A stretch of DNA of 64,000 nt from Desulfopila aestuarii DSM 18488 (lineage in GTDB: Bacteria; Desulfobacterota; Desulfobulbia; Desulfobulbales; Desulfocapsaceae). The translations under genes were made by a program, and so were the position numbers. Each line of letters opens with the position of its first letter. The stretch's first letter is position 1. Positions 46,640 to 56,290 of this stretch are shown piece by piece. The stretch is taken from the NCBI RefSeq assembly GCF_900143695.1, contig NZ_FRFE01000004.1, forward strand, positions 186,001 to 250,000. The letters run 5' to 3'. Below the pieces are notes generated by a model. The model made no database searches and was not told where the DNA came from. It worked only from the letters and a program-made list of their open reading frames with translations.

Positions 46640-47296
46640 ATGAATGTAAAAAAACTCCAGGCTCTGTTTTTTGATTTCGATGGAGTACTTATTGATTCAA
46701 ACTTCATTAAAAATGAGGCATTTCGAGTTCTTTTTCAGCCGTACGGCGACCATGTGGTCTCTGAAGTTATAGCACACCACCAACAACATGGCGGGATCAG
46801 TCGCGTCGAAAAGATACGATATGCTTTTGAAAAGATCATGCGTCGTTCGCTGACTGAAGATATGCTCCAACAGCTAGCCACACAATACTCCCAACTGGTT
46901 GCAGAAAAGGTGACCGCTGCTCCATGGATAGCTGGAGCCAAATCTTTTCTGGATGAAATTCAGGGTCGCGTGCCCCTGTTTGTCATTTCCGGTACACCAC
47001 AAGAAGAATTACAAACAATTATACGGCAGCGCAACATGGCCCACTATTTCCTGGCAGTAATGGGTTCCCCCGTTCATAAACCAGACCATATCAAGGTGCT
47101 GCAACAACGCTACAACTTCAACCTGCAGAACTGCCTCTTTATCGGTGATGCCCATACCGATCATCAGACCGCCCTTACTTGCAACATTCCATTTATCGGA
47201 ATTCAAGGTGATTACATATTCCCCGACTACGTCACCGTCCTACCTGATTGCACCTCACTCAAAGCAGCTATATCAGGAATTTTTCATTCATTTTAA
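46640..47296 (+). CDS. HAD-superfamily phosphatase (phosphoglycolate-phosphatase-like)
   Basis: 218 residues from ATG 46640; the frame is open from 46547, overlapping the divergent gene's start, but the added residues are unlike the family. Motif I LFFDFDGVLIDSNFIKNE has both Asp; motif II is FVISGTPQEEL; the lysine is in HKPDHIKVL; motif IV is LFIGDAHTDHQTAL. The helical cap (about 25-80) is the C1 type of phosphoglycolate phosphatase and beta-phosphoglucomutase. Substrate is uncertain; sugar-phosphate or nucleotide-sugar precursor hydrolysis is possible. The ribosome site is weak, so expression may be low. Confidence 0.82.
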   Translation: MNVKKLQALFFDFDGVLIDSNFIKNEAFRVLFQPYGDHVVSEVIAHHQQHGGISRVEKIRYAFEKIMRRSLTEDMLQQLATQYSQLVAEKVTAAPWIAGAKSFLDEIQGRVPLFVISGTPQEELQTIIRQRNMAHYFLAVMGSPVHKPDHIKVLQQRYNFNLQNCLFIGDAHTDHQTALTCNIPFIGIQGDYIFPDYVTVLPDCTSLKAAISGIFHSF

Positions 47297-47481
47297 ACAG
47301 ACTTCTCAATCCTGCATGTTGATCCTCATGGCAACACTCGCATTGTTCTATACTTTTCATTGTATTTCCGGGTCGAAAAGCTATTGTAACAGCTAAACGA
47401 AAAAGTTAGGATCGGGAAAAAGTTTCATACGGGATTATTGAAATCACAGGTTGAGCTATTTTTTCCAAAAAGGGAAATCTG

Positions 47482-50043
47482 ATGCAGCAAGTATTTTTTT
47501 TTCTGACGACGTCAATCTTTTTACTACTACACCTTCTACAACCTTATTCGAATGTAGCTAAAGCGGAAGAGCCGAACCTGCCTACAGCTGCGGAAACCTC
47601 TCAGGAGGGCTCGCCCGCACCGCCAGCATCATCAACACAAAGCGACCAGAAAACATTGCTGAGTAATGAGCAGAAAACATCCCTCATTAATTTCTACACC
47701 TGGTCTGCAGTCCTGCCAAAAGATTTTATCGATCTGCAAAACAAACTTAGATCTAATAGTCTAGACAATCGGGCAAGTCTTCATGTTCAAGCGATAACTG
47801 CTGACATTCATGACCTCCAGTGGGAGATAGTAACCGCCAGAACTGCACCATATCTGCAGAAAATGCAAATCGACAGGTTTCAGAGAAAACTCAACAGATT
47901 TAAAACACAGGTATCTGATCTCCAAACCTTACTTGCTGAGATTGTCGCAAAACTCTCTGCTAAACGAAATGAATGGCTGGTGAATAAAGAAAAGCTTGCC
48001 TCTTTTTCAGAGCAGGAAGACCTAGCGCCAATTCTTGCCATGGATAAGAACCAAGATCTCGGAAAAATTATTGAACAGGCTCTGCAACTCATTGAATCCA
48101 ATCTTGTTCCAACATTAGCCGCCGGGGCGGACTTTGCCAATCTGCAGGTAAAACTCGAGTCGATAAAGGCGGATCTTCGATCTCTTGACAAGCAATTCCT
48201 TCAGAGTCGCTCAGAACGAACCTTCCCAACACTCCTTTCCCTCGATTTCTACAAACAGATCAACCTCCAGTTATTTGTGGATGTGTACGCAAATGTTAAG
48301 CGATTTGTTACAGCACACAATACGCTGATTTATCAAAACCTCCGCTTCATTGTGATAGGATGCCTGCTCTTCATAATTTTGTGTTGTGTGATAGCCATAA
48401 GCAGGCACTATGTCCTTGCTTCCTCTCGCTGGTACCCTTTTGCCACCTGCCCCTTCGGCACTGCTTTATTTCTCTCTACGGCGGCTTATGCTATTTTTAT
48501 TCAAAAGATCAACGTCAATTTTGAGAACCAGTGGAACCTGATCATCAATATACTTACCGTGTTAGCGGTGATGAGGCTTGTCAGTAAATCCATTGATGAT
48601 GAATGGAAACGGATTGTTTTTATCCGATTATCACTCTATATGATCGTCATCATGATACTGGCCAGCCTGGAACTCCCCCAAATCCTGATGCTGCTTTTTG
48701 TTTTCGGTGCTTCCTTTGCCGCGTTGATCATATATTTCACCCAACTCAAAGCCCAATGCCACAGTACCTTTCAACGCGTTCTTCGCAACTTATGGGGAGT
48801 ATTGCCTGCTATTGTGGTTGTTGCCAGTCTTGCAGGTTACGAGCAATTCGCCATCTTCTTTTTCTCGACAATCATTTCCAGTATAGCAATCTGCCTGGTT
48901 GTCTGGATGATGTTTCATCTCATATCAGGTTTGCTTGAGTTGCTGTTAAAACTTGCCCCCTTGGACATTATCCGTGCAAACATCCCGGTTATTGTAAAAA
49001 GCATTCAACCATTTTTGGCGTTAATGCACCTGATGCTGGCAATAGGGCTCGTATCTGTCATCTGGGATGTATACCCATCGGCGGATATCGCCATGGATAA
49101 GCTCAGCAATATGGGATTTGATCTTGCAGGATTTCATGTTTCGCCGGGCTTCATTTTAACTATTTTTCTCGTACTCTACGGAGCTATTCTCTTTTCACGC
49201 GCTATCCAGGCTCTTTTGCTGAGTGAAGTATTACCTCGTTATAAAGCAGAAAAAGGGGTTCAGCTTTCGATCACCAGACTTGTTCATTATGCCATCCTAA
49301 CCTTGGGTTTTTTAGTTTTACTAAAAGTCCTGGGTTTTCAACTTCAGCAGCTCACCATTCTTGGCGGTGCCCTTGGTGTTGGTATCGGTTTTGGTCTTCA
49401 AGCCATAGTCAACAACTTCGTCAGCGGCCTTATTCTGCTGTTTGAAAGACCTATCAAGGTTGGTGATACAATCCAGGTTGGAACAGAGTTGGGAGAAGTG
49501 AAAAACCTTGGCTTACGTGCTACCATTATTCAGACATTTGACAACTCCGAGATTGTCGTACCAAATGCGGATCTTGTCACCGGCCAGGTCACCAACTGGA
49601 CCTTGGCCGAACGAAAAGTGCGCGTCAGAATTCCAATAGGTGTTGCTTATGGTACCGACGTAAGCAAGGTTCTTGAAATACTCAATAGCTGTGCTGAGTC
49701 TCATCCAATGGTGTTGAGCACACCGAAGCCTGCAGCACTTTTCCTGGCTTTTGGGGCAAGCTCTCTTGATTTCGAATTACGTTTCTGGATACCGGAATAT
49801 CTCGATAAAATGACCGCCACCAGTGAACTCAACCAGACGATTGAGAGCGAGTTTGCCCTTAACAACATCGAAATACCGTTCCAGCAGACCGACCTGCATA
49901 TCAGATCAGTCACTGAAGCGGCTGCCAGAGCACTTCAAGGAAAGCTGGAGAAAGAGGTAAAAATAGAAGAGTCGACATCACCTGCTGAACCAGCTGTTCC
50001 GGATTCTCCTACAGAAAATCCGGAACAGACCAAGGTTGCTTAA
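47482..50043 (+). CDS. Large MscS-family mechanosensitive channel
   Basis: 853 residues. A signal peptide (about 1-29) precedes a periplasmic helical, Gln/Lys-rich domain (30-275) resembling the coiled-coil part of MscK/YbdG-like channels. About ten membrane helices follow between 288 and 630. The pore helix and MscS beta domain are typical: LTILGGALGVGIGFGLQAIVNNFVSGLILL and FERPIKVGDTIQVG, then NSEIVVPNADLVTGQVTNW. The C-terminal 35 residues are a Pro/Glu-rich tail. It should open under membrane tension to release solutes. Stands as a single gene, with a fair GGGAAA site before ATG 47482. Confidence 0.92.
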   Translation: MQQVFFFLTTSIFLLLHLLQPYSNVAKAEEPNLPTAAETSQEGSPAPPASSTQSDQKTLLSNEQKTSLINFYTWSAVLPKDFIDLQNKLRSNSLDNRASLHVQAITADIHDLQWEIVTARTAPYLQKMQIDRFQRKLNRFKTQVSDLQTLLAEIVAKLSAKRNEWLVNKEKLASFSEQEDLAPILAMDKNQDLGKIIEQALQLIESNLVPTLAAGADFANLQVKLESIKADLRSLDKQFLQSRSERTFPTLLSLDFYKQINLQLFVDVYANVKRFVTAHNTLIYQNLRFIVIGCLLFIILCCVIAISRHYVLASSRWYPFATCPFGTALFLSTAAYAIFIQKINVNFENQWNLIINILTVLAVMRLVSKSIDDEWKRIVFIRLSLYMIVIMILASLELPQILMLLFVFGASFAALIIYFTQLKAQCHSTFQRVLRNLWGVLPAIVVVASLAGYEQFAIFFFSTIISSIAICLVVWMMFHLISGLLELLLKLAPLDIIRANIPVIVKSIQPFLALMHLMLAIGLVSVIWDVYPSADIAMDKLSNMGFDLAGFHVSPGFILTIFLVLYGAILFSRAIQALLLSEVLPRYKAEKGVQLSITRLVHYAILTLGFLVLLKVLGFQLQQLTILGGALGVGIGFGLQAIVNNFVSGLILLFERPIKVGDTIQVGTELGEVKNLGLRATIIQTFDNSEIVVPNADLVTGQVTNWTLAERKVRVRIPIGVAYGTDVSKVLEILNSCAESHPMVLSTPKPAALFLAFGASSLDFELRFWIPEYLDKMTATSELNQTIESEFALNNIEIPFQQTDLHIRSVTEAAARALQGKLEKEVKIEESTSPAEPAVPDSPTENPEQTKVA

Positions 50044-50093
50044 AAAAGTCAAACTGCTCCAGGAACTGTGCATGTGCATGGCTCCTGCATAGT

Positions 50094-51056
50094 TCAATAA
50101 CCGATGTTGATTTCAAACTCACGCAGGCGCTTGTGGATTGAGCGAAGTTCGGTAATTGTCGTCCAGTTGGCGATAAAAATGGAAAACGATTCACGGACTT
50201 TACTAAAGGCATTGGAAACCTGGACCAGAACGCCAAGGGTAATAAGCCCGGTAAAAAGCCCAGGCCCCATTATCAGGTAGGGCACAATAACCATCAACTG
50301 CTCAAAGAAATTTACCCATATATCAAAATAGCCATAATGGAGGAATAACCGGTTATAGTTCAACTTCAGGCCGATAAACAGCTCGACTAATGTTTCGGTC
50401 TTGCCATAATTGATTTTGTCGTCTTCGGCGTACACAAGTTCTTTCCGAAAAGCCGCCTCCACCTTCTGGTTATTATATTCCAGGCCCGGCAGTTTTATGC
50501 CCACGAACCATGAAATAAGAAGGCCACCTAACGAGACCAGCAATGCCACCCAGACCAAGCTGCCAGGGATATCCTTGATGTAGGGAAGATCAACGCCTTT
50601 GCTGAGGCCCCACAAAATCGGTAAAAATGCAATCAAGGTCATCAGTGCTCGCACCACCTGTAGACCAAGGCTTTCAAAAATCCTAGCAAAACGGTAAATA
50701 TCCTCCTGGATACGTTGACTTGCACCCTCCACCTCTTCCTCAACTCCCTGCCATCGCGCCACATAGGAAAAGGTCATGGCTTCCCGCCATTTGAAAGCAT
50801 AAATTCGAGTAAAATATGCCGTTACTGTTGCGATGAAAACATACGGAAAGGCGATATAGGCAAACTTCATCATCTCCGCCCACAGCTCATCGACCTTGTG
50901 CTTAGTCGCCTCCTGCAGGATATTGTAAAAACCTCCATACCAGGTGTTAATCTTCACAGTTAATTCAACCTGCACATACAAGGCTAGCAGCAGCACAACA
51001 GCACCGCCCCAGGCCCACCAGAACCACCGACGTGATCGGAAAAACGAACGAAACAT
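50094..51056 (-). CDS. SbmA/BacA-type peptide transporter, short form
   Basis: 320 residues with about seven membrane helices. NTWYGGFYNILQEATKHKVD and TRIYAFKWREAMTFSYVARW are typical of SbmA/BacA, which carries peptides (microcins, B12-like compounds) across the inner membrane with proton force. RIQEDIYRFARIFESLGLQVV and NYGKTETLVELFIGLKLNYNR correspond to conserved helices. E. coli SbmA has about 406 residues; here the N-terminal segment is reduced, so the protein is a short form. BacA has roles in symbiosis and lipid A; no such context is seen. Single gene. Confidence 0.86.
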   Translation of the reverse strand: MFRSFFRSRRWFWWAWGGAVVLLLALYVQVELTVKINTWYGGFYNILQEATKHKVDELWAEMMKFAYIAFPYVFIATVTAYFTRIYAFKWREAMTFSYVARWQGVEEEVEGASQRIQEDIYRFARIFESLGLQVVRALMTLIAFLPILWGLSKGVDLPYIKDIPGSLVWVALLVSLGGLLISWFVGIKLPGLEYNNQKVEAAFRKELVYAEDDKINYGKTETLVELFIGLKLNYNRLFLHYGYFDIWVNFFEQLMVIVPYLIMGPGLFTGLITLGVLVQVSNAFSKVRESFSIFIANWTTITELRSIHKRLREFEINIGY

Positions 51057-51338
51057 GTATCTGTCCTTTACTGACGTTCATCTGTTGCCGGTTCGCAAAG
51101 GCAACATTTTACCTCTGTAATCCATGCGACTTTTTGTTACTTTCTACATTTTACAAGCAAGCTCGGCATTCTAGCATGTTCATTTTGAAGCTGCCAGCCC
51201 GATCAGCAATACCACCTCACCGCAGATATCACTCTACAATAGTTCACCCTTTACACCATTCTGTGCTATTAGTAAAAACAGCAGCACAACACTCTCATCT
51301 GAACCGACATATCCCCACACTGCACCTTTATCACCACA

Positions 51339-52895
51339 TTGGGAGACACTACTTTGGGATTTCAGGAAATAACACTTCAACTCCCCACGGACTACACCGA
51401 GGATCTGCTTCGTTCAGCAATTAGCAAACAACTCGGTATACGTGAGTTCAGCTACACCATCGAAAGTAAAAGCCTTGATGCACGAAAGAAAAGTAATATC
51501 CATTGGCTGATCAAAATCGGTGCGGTTGCAGATGCATTGCCGGATATCAGCCCAGCACCACAGCCTGTACTAGAAATTCCAACCCTGAAAAGCCCAGGTA
51601 CCGCCCTGGTTGTTGGCAGTGGCCCTGCCGGTATCTTCGGTGCCCTTGTCCTGCAAAGAGCAGGATTTCGCACCCTCTTGATCGAACGGGGAGCGAAGGT
51701 AGATAAACGAGCCAGCAGTATAAAACAATTCGAATCATCCGGGGTCTTTAGTACCGTCGGCAATTACGCCTTTGGCGAAGGTGGGGCCGGAACCTTTTCA
51801 GACGGTAAGCTTACGTCGAGGACCAAAAATATCGTCGCGGAAAAAAACTTTATCATTGAGAGCTATATTCGGGCAGGAGCTCCCCCAGAAATATCCTACC
51901 TCTCTCACCCTCATCTTGGCACCGACAACCTGCGCCATATCGTGGTCAAGCTCCGTCGTGAATTTGAAAATCTCGGTGGTGAAATACGTTTTGAGACAAT
52001 GCTCACAAACCTCCATATCGATAATGGCAGGGTTGTTGGTGCAGCAACGACAGCCGGAGGTTTTGATCCCGATGTGGTTCTGATCGCCCCAGGTCATTCT
52101 GCCCATGAAACCTATCGCATGTTAATAGAACGGGGTGTGCAGTTCAGGACCAAAAATTTTGCCATTGGCAGCAGGATCGAACACCCCCAGGAGCTCATCA
52201 ATTCAGCGCAATGGGGCCGACCGGCTCTGCCCGGTGTCAAAGCGGCAGAATATCGACTGACAGCCAGCGAGAAGAACTGTCTACCAGTCTTTACTTTCTG
52301 CATGTGCCCAGGCGGCACAGTGGTTCCAGCCACCGCCTACAGCGATACCAATATCGTCAACGGCATGAGCCGCTATCGAAGAGACGGTCGTTTCGCCAAC
52401 GCTGCCTGCGTCGCCGGAGTCAACCTGAATGAACTCTTAGGTAAAGTCGTTTCGCCTTTAGAGGCCCTTGACTGGCTGGGTACACTTGAACAGAAGTTCT
52501 ATCAACACTCGAGCCGCTACCAGGCTCCATTTGCCACTATTTCTGGCTTTATCGATAAAAAACTGCCCAAGAGATCTTCTGATACCAGTTATCCCCTCGG
52601 TCTCGATCCAGCTCCACTCTGGGACATGTTGCCCCAGCCGGTAAGTCACTCCCTCGCCCATGGCCTGAAAGTATTCAGCCGTAAACTGAAGGGATTTGAG
52701 ACTGGCATCATTCTTGGTCTGGAAAGCAAAACATCTTCGCCACTCCAGACGCTTCGGGACGATTCCAGAAGATGCCAGGGGTTTATCAATCTGTACCTTG
52801 CCGGAGAAGGTTCCGGCTGGTCTGGCGGGATCATCTCAAGCGGCGTAGATGGCATTCGCACCGCCATGGCTATAATCAGGAACACTGGAACCTGA
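51339..52895 (+). CDS. FAD-dependent dehydrogenase of the COG2509 type
   Basis: 518 residues, starting at TTG 51339 or possibly TTG 51354. The first 85 residues form a small alpha/beta domain ahead of the FAD site LVVGSGPAGIFGALVLQRAG (96-115) and LIERG. TVGNYAFGEGGAGTFSDGKLTS and HPHLGTDNLRHIVVKLRREFE are hallmarks of this uncharacterised dehydrogenase family; AGEGSGWSGGIISSGVDGIR closes the flavin site. Substrate unknown. A poly-gamma-glutamate-hydrolase-like gene follows 18 bases later, so they are probably one transcript. Confidence 0.88.
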   Translation: MGDTTLGFQEITLQLPTDYTEDLLRSAISKQLGIREFSYTIESKSLDARKKSNIHWLIKIGAVADALPDISPAPQPVLEIPTLKSPGTALVVGSGPAGIFGALVLQRAGFRTLLIERGAKVDKRASSIKQFESSGVFSTVGNYAFGEGGAGTFSDGKLTSRTKNIVAEKNFIIESYIRAGAPPEISYLSHPHLGTDNLRHIVVKLRREFENLGGEIRFETMLTNLHIDNGRVVGAATTAGGFDPDVVLIAPGHSAHETYRMLIERGVQFRTKNFAIGSRIEHPQELINSAQWGRPALPGVKAAEYRLTASEKNCLPVFTFCMCPGGTVVPATAYSDTNIVNGMSRYRRDGRFANAACVAGVNLNELLGKVVSPLEALDWLGTLEQKFYQHSSRYQAPFATISGFIDKKLPKRSSDTSYPLGLDPAPLWDMLPQPVSHSLAHGLKVFSRKLKGFETGIILGLESKTSSPLQTLRDDSRRCQGFINLYLAGEGSGWSGGIISSGVDGIRTAMAIIRNTGT

Positions 52896-52913
52896 CCCGC
52901 AAAGGATATCGCC

Positions 52914-53558
52914 ATGGACAACTATCGAAGCTTTCTTGAACTTTCCGAGGAAGAGCAAGAAGGAAGAGACTTTATTGTCGAAGTACGTCAAACGCCATCT
53001 CCTCTTGCCATCATCGCCCCCCATGGAGGCAGGATTGAACCCGGTACATTCACTATTGCTGATGTTATAGCCGGAACAGATTTCGGCTTTTACGGTTTTC
53101 GGGGAATAAAACCAATTGGCAACCACAGACTTCATCTGACCAGTAGTCTCTTTGACGATCCCAGGGCACTGGAAGTTATCCATTCCGCTGCCACAGTGAT
53201 CACGCTTCACGGCTGCCGGGGCAATGAGCCCATGATTTTCCTCGGCGGCCGAAACGAGAGAGTCTTGTTGAGGCTGCTTGACAGTCTCCGGGATACAGGG
53301 CTGCCAGTTCAAGAGGCCGTACCTGGTAACCTGCGCGGATGCCACCCGGAAAATCTCTGCAACCGAGGTAAAAGTGGTAAAGGCGTTCAAATGGAACTTT
53401 CGCGCGGATTACGCGATTTGCTCATTATACCACTGAACTCAAGTTCCACCCGTCACTCGACTCCCCTTTTTTTTACTCTGGTCAAAACCATCAGAGCAAT
53501 TCTCAAAGAGATCTCGTTCTCAAACGATGGGTACTGTGGGAATAGCTCACTGAAATAA
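52914..53558 (+). CDS. Poly-gamma-glutamate hydrolase-like protein (PF05908)
   Basis: 214 residues. Key elements of the phage/Bacillus PghP-type zinc hydrolase family are IIAPHGGRIEPGT (His, Glu), VITLHGCRGNEPMIFLGGRN (His) and VQMELSRGLR (Glu), in the expected order. The fold belongs with zinc carboxypeptidase-like amidohydrolases acting on gamma-glutamyl bonds. There is no signal peptide, so it would act in the cytoplasm or be released by lysis. Co-transcribed with the FAD dehydrogenase gene (18-base gap) and converging with htrA, with nine bases between stops. A phage or transfer origin is possible, but neighbours do not show it. Confidence 0.85.
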   Translation: MDNYRSFLELSEEEQEGRDFIVEVRQTPSPLAIIAPHGGRIEPGTFTIADVIAGTDFGFYGFRGIKPIGNHRLHLTSSLFDDPRALEVIHSAATVITLHGCRGNEPMIFLGGRNERVLLRLLDSLRDTGLPVQEAVPGNLRGCHPENLCNRGKSGKGVQMELSRGLRDLLIIPLNSSSTRHSTPLFFTLVKTIRAILKEISFSNDGYCGNSSLK

Positions 53559-53567
53559 AAACAAAAA

Positions 53568-54680
53568 TTAGTTGATTGGCGCCAGTCGAACAAGGACATC
53601 GACTAACTGGCCTTCACGGTTGACCGTCACCGCCACCTCATCTCCGACCTTAAAAGTATCAAGCACGTCGCGAAGATCGTTATAACTGCGGACTTTTTTA
53701 CCGGCAATTCCAGTAATGATATCACCCAGTATTATTTCACCACGATATTGGGTAGTCGGCCGTAATCCGGCAATGGCCGCTGGCCCGCTCTCTTCAACAT
53801 TGAGAATGAGAATCCCGTCGATTCCGAGTCGTTTAGCAACCCGTTCATCGGCTAGACTTGCACCGAGGCCAGGCTTTATCATCCTTCCGTGGCGAATAAG
53901 TTGGGGAACAACACGATTTACCTCATCAACCGGCACGGCAAAACCGATGCCTGCGTAGGCTCCTGACGGGCTGTAGATCGCGGTATTAACTCCAATCAGC
54001 CGGCCTGCGCTGTCAAGGAGGGGACCGCCTGAGTTGCCTGGATTGATGGCGGCATCCGTTTGAATCACCCCATGAATTGAGCGACCTGTGACACTATTAA
54101 TCTCTCGATTCAAGGCTGAGATAATCCCTGAGGTGATGGTCTGATCAAGGCCAAAAGGGTTGCCAATGGCAAAGACTTTCTGACCTACCAGCAGATCTTC
54201 CGAACGGCCAATTGTGATGGGCCTGAGTTGTTGGGATGGAGCTGTGATCTGCAAAACCGCCAGATCTTTGTCAGGTGCAGCACCAACCAGCACCGCTTTC
54301 CACGATGACTGATCGGCCATGGTCACCTGTACCCTGTTGGCATCCTCAATTACATGAAAATTGGTGACGATTCTGCCATCTCTATCCCAGACAAAACCGC
54401 TGCCGGTCCCCTGTGGAATCTCCACAGCATTCAATGCGAAAAAACTCCGGCGCAAGGCAATGCTGGTCACATAGACTACTGAAGCAGAATTCTCTCGGAA
54501 AATCTCTATGGTGTTCCTCTCATCGGCCGCCAGATCACCTCTGGCGGTTATCGATCGAGGCTCAGCATCCGGATTGAGAATATTCCGCTGAAAAGGATTG
54601 AATAACAGCCAGAGACCGATACCAATAAGAAGAAAAACTGCAAAGGGAGAGATTCGTCCAAAAGGATTTTTGCCAGACAT
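53568..54680 (-). CDS. HtrA/Deg-type periplasmic serine protease
   Basis: 370 residues with a membrane anchor at about 12-27. Trypsin-like catalytic triad: His109 in IVTNFHVIED, Asp139 in DKDLAVLQI, Ser217 in AINPGNSGGPLLDSAG. A single PDZ domain spans about 255-365 (GIDGILILNVEESGPAAIAG). One PDZ plus an uncleaved anchor matches DegS-like architecture, but the catalytic part with GSGFVWDRDGRIV fits general HtrA proteases; a role in envelope protein quality control is likely. Located 53 bases downstream of mgtE on the same strand. Confidence 0.93.
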   Translation of the reverse strand: MSGKNPFGRISPFAVFLLIGIGLWLLFNPFQRNILNPDAEPRSITARGDLAADERNTIEIFRENSASVVYVTSIALRRSFFALNAVEIPQGTGSGFVWDRDGRIVTNFHVIEDANRVQVTMADQSSWKAVLVGAAPDKDLAVLQITAPSQQLRPITIGRSEDLLVGQKVFAIGNPFGLDQTITSGIISALNREINSVTGRSIHGVIQTDAAINPGNSGGPLLDSAGRLIGVNTAIYSPSGAYAGIGFAVPVDEVNRVVPQLIRHGRMIKPGLGASLADERVAKRLGIDGILILNVEESGPAAIAGLRPTTQYRGEIILGDIITGIAGKKVRSYNDLRDVLDTFKVGDEVAVTVNREGQLVDVLVRLAPIN

Positions 54681-54733
54681 ATTTCACCTTCATCGTCTGT
54701 CGTTAAAGCCAGAGCCTAGAAGAAAATGGCCTT

Positions 54734-56122
54734 CTACAAATGCAGAAACAGTTTCGCGATGTAGAAATACATCAAGACTCCGAGAATATCGATTGATGTC
54801 GTGACGAAAGGGCCGGTGGCTATCGCCGCATCAATATCGAAGCGTTTCAAGACCAACGGAATGAGTGTTCCAAGCGTTGCCGCCATAGTCATACAAAACA
54901 ATATGGAAAACCCGACAACCAGCCCAAGGCGGGTAGGTTCAGCAAAGCCAAGATAGGCGACCACCCCAAGAAAGAGCCCATACATCACGCCAAGGATCAT
55001 GCCGACCCGCATTTCTTTGAAAATTATCCGCAGAAAATCGTTGATATTCACCCGGCCAGTGGCAATACCACGGACAATGATGGTCGAAGACTGGGTCGCA
55101 ATATTCCCCCCCATACCCATAACGATAGGAATAAATGAGGCGAGAGCCAATACCTTGCTGAGTTCTTCTTCAAATGCACCGATAATAAACATGGCCAGGA
55201 TGCCACCGATCCAGGAAGCAAAGAGCCAAGGGGCTCGTAACATGGCATTTTCTTTTGTCGACTTCAGCAGAATCTCACGATCCTTACCTGCACCGGCCAT
55301 CTGCAGGAACTCTTCGGTGGCCTCCTCGCGGATAACGTCAATGATATCATCGACCGTGACTATACCAACCAGTTTATAACTCGAGTCGACAACAGGCACA
55401 GCCAGGATGTTGTACTGGGAGACAACATGAGCAACCTCACCCTGTTCCGTGTCGGTAGTCACGGAGATGACATTGGTATTCATGATGTTTTTCAGCTGAC
55501 GATGAGGAGGGTGCATCAACAGTTCACGCAGAGACACTACCCCGGCAAGCTTGTCTTCACCGTGGGTAATATAGAGATAGAATACCATCTCTTTTTCCTC
55601 ACTGCGTTTTTGAATTGATGCAATGGCCTCGCCGGCACTCAACTCTTCATCAAGACTCATGAAGTCGGTGGACATCAGGCCACCGGCAGTTTCCGGGTCG
55701 TACTGGAGAAGCTGTTCTACTTCTTCCCGGTCCTTCTTCTCCATGTGCTCGCGGATATCTTCGGCGACCTCTTCCGGCAGGACTTCGAGGAGATCGACAG
55801 CATCATCGGCAGGCATATCCGAGATGATGTCTGCCATCACCTGCCCACTCATCTCACGAACGAGATCAATGACCAGAGCTGAATCGAGTTCGCTTAAAAA
55901 TTCACCGACCTCATCGGTTCGAGCGATTATATTAAAAACCTTGGTTCGCTCTTCATCATTCAGATGCCTGAAAACCCATGCCATATCTGCAGGATGGGTC
56001 TTGGTGATAAGCTTCATCAGGTGCTCATTTGCACCACGTCTATTGAGGCGACGAACCATGTCAAGGATGACTTGACCTTCATTTCCGATGAGTTCGCGTT
56101 TACCTTTTTCTTCCATATTCAC
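54734..56122 (-). CDS. mgtE: Magnesium transporter MgtE
   Basis: 462 residues, the standard size. The N-terminal helical superfamily domain (15-140, with MPADDAVDLLEVLPEEVAED) senses magnesium; two CBS domains follow (about 150-270: STDFMSLDEELSAGEAIASI and NVISVTTDTEQGEVAHVVSQ). A connecting helix leads to five membrane helices (300-460). The conserved pore segments are GMGGNIATQSSTIIVRGIATG and AATLGTLIPLVLKRFDIDAA. As a homodimer it admits Mg2+ and closes when cytosolic Mg2+ is high. It probably shares a transcript with the HtrA gene. Confidence 0.96.
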   Translation of the reverse strand: MNMEEKGKRELIGNEGQVILDMVRRLNRRGANEHLMKLITKTHPADMAWVFRHLNDEERTKVFNIIARTDEVGEFLSELDSALVIDLVREMSGQVMADIISDMPADDAVDLLEVLPEEVAEDIREHMEKKDREEVEQLLQYDPETAGGLMSTDFMSLDEELSAGEAIASIQKRSEEKEMVFYLYITHGEDKLAGVVSLRELLMHPPHRQLKNIMNTNVISVTTDTEQGEVAHVVSQYNILAVPVVDSSYKLVGIVTVDDIIDVIREEATEEFLQMAGAGKDREILLKSTKENAMLRAPWLFASWIGGILAMFIIGAFEEELSKVLALASFIPIVMGMGGNIATQSSTIIVRGIATGRVNINDFLRIIFKEMRVGMILGVMYGLFLGVVAYLGFAEPTRLGLVVGFSILFCMTMAATLGTLIPLVLKRFDIDAAIATGPFVTTSIDILGVLMYFYIAKLFLHL

Positions 56123-56290
56123 TACCGGCAGTCAGCGCAGGATGCATAATCCTGCCTTGTTTTCTGATGAATTCGAGGTATATTGGCACAAATTTTATAT
56201 CGTACAACCATTCACAGGAACTGGTCAATCCATTTTCCGACCCTTGTGACTGTCCTCATGCAATCCTAAAAAAAGATTTACCGTATCACC

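Noticed and set aside
56175-56205. Sigma-54 -24/-12 promoter (TTGGCAC) before the TPR-methyltransferase gene
   Set aside because: The -24 part is present, but the GC of the -12 element is missing at the required distance.
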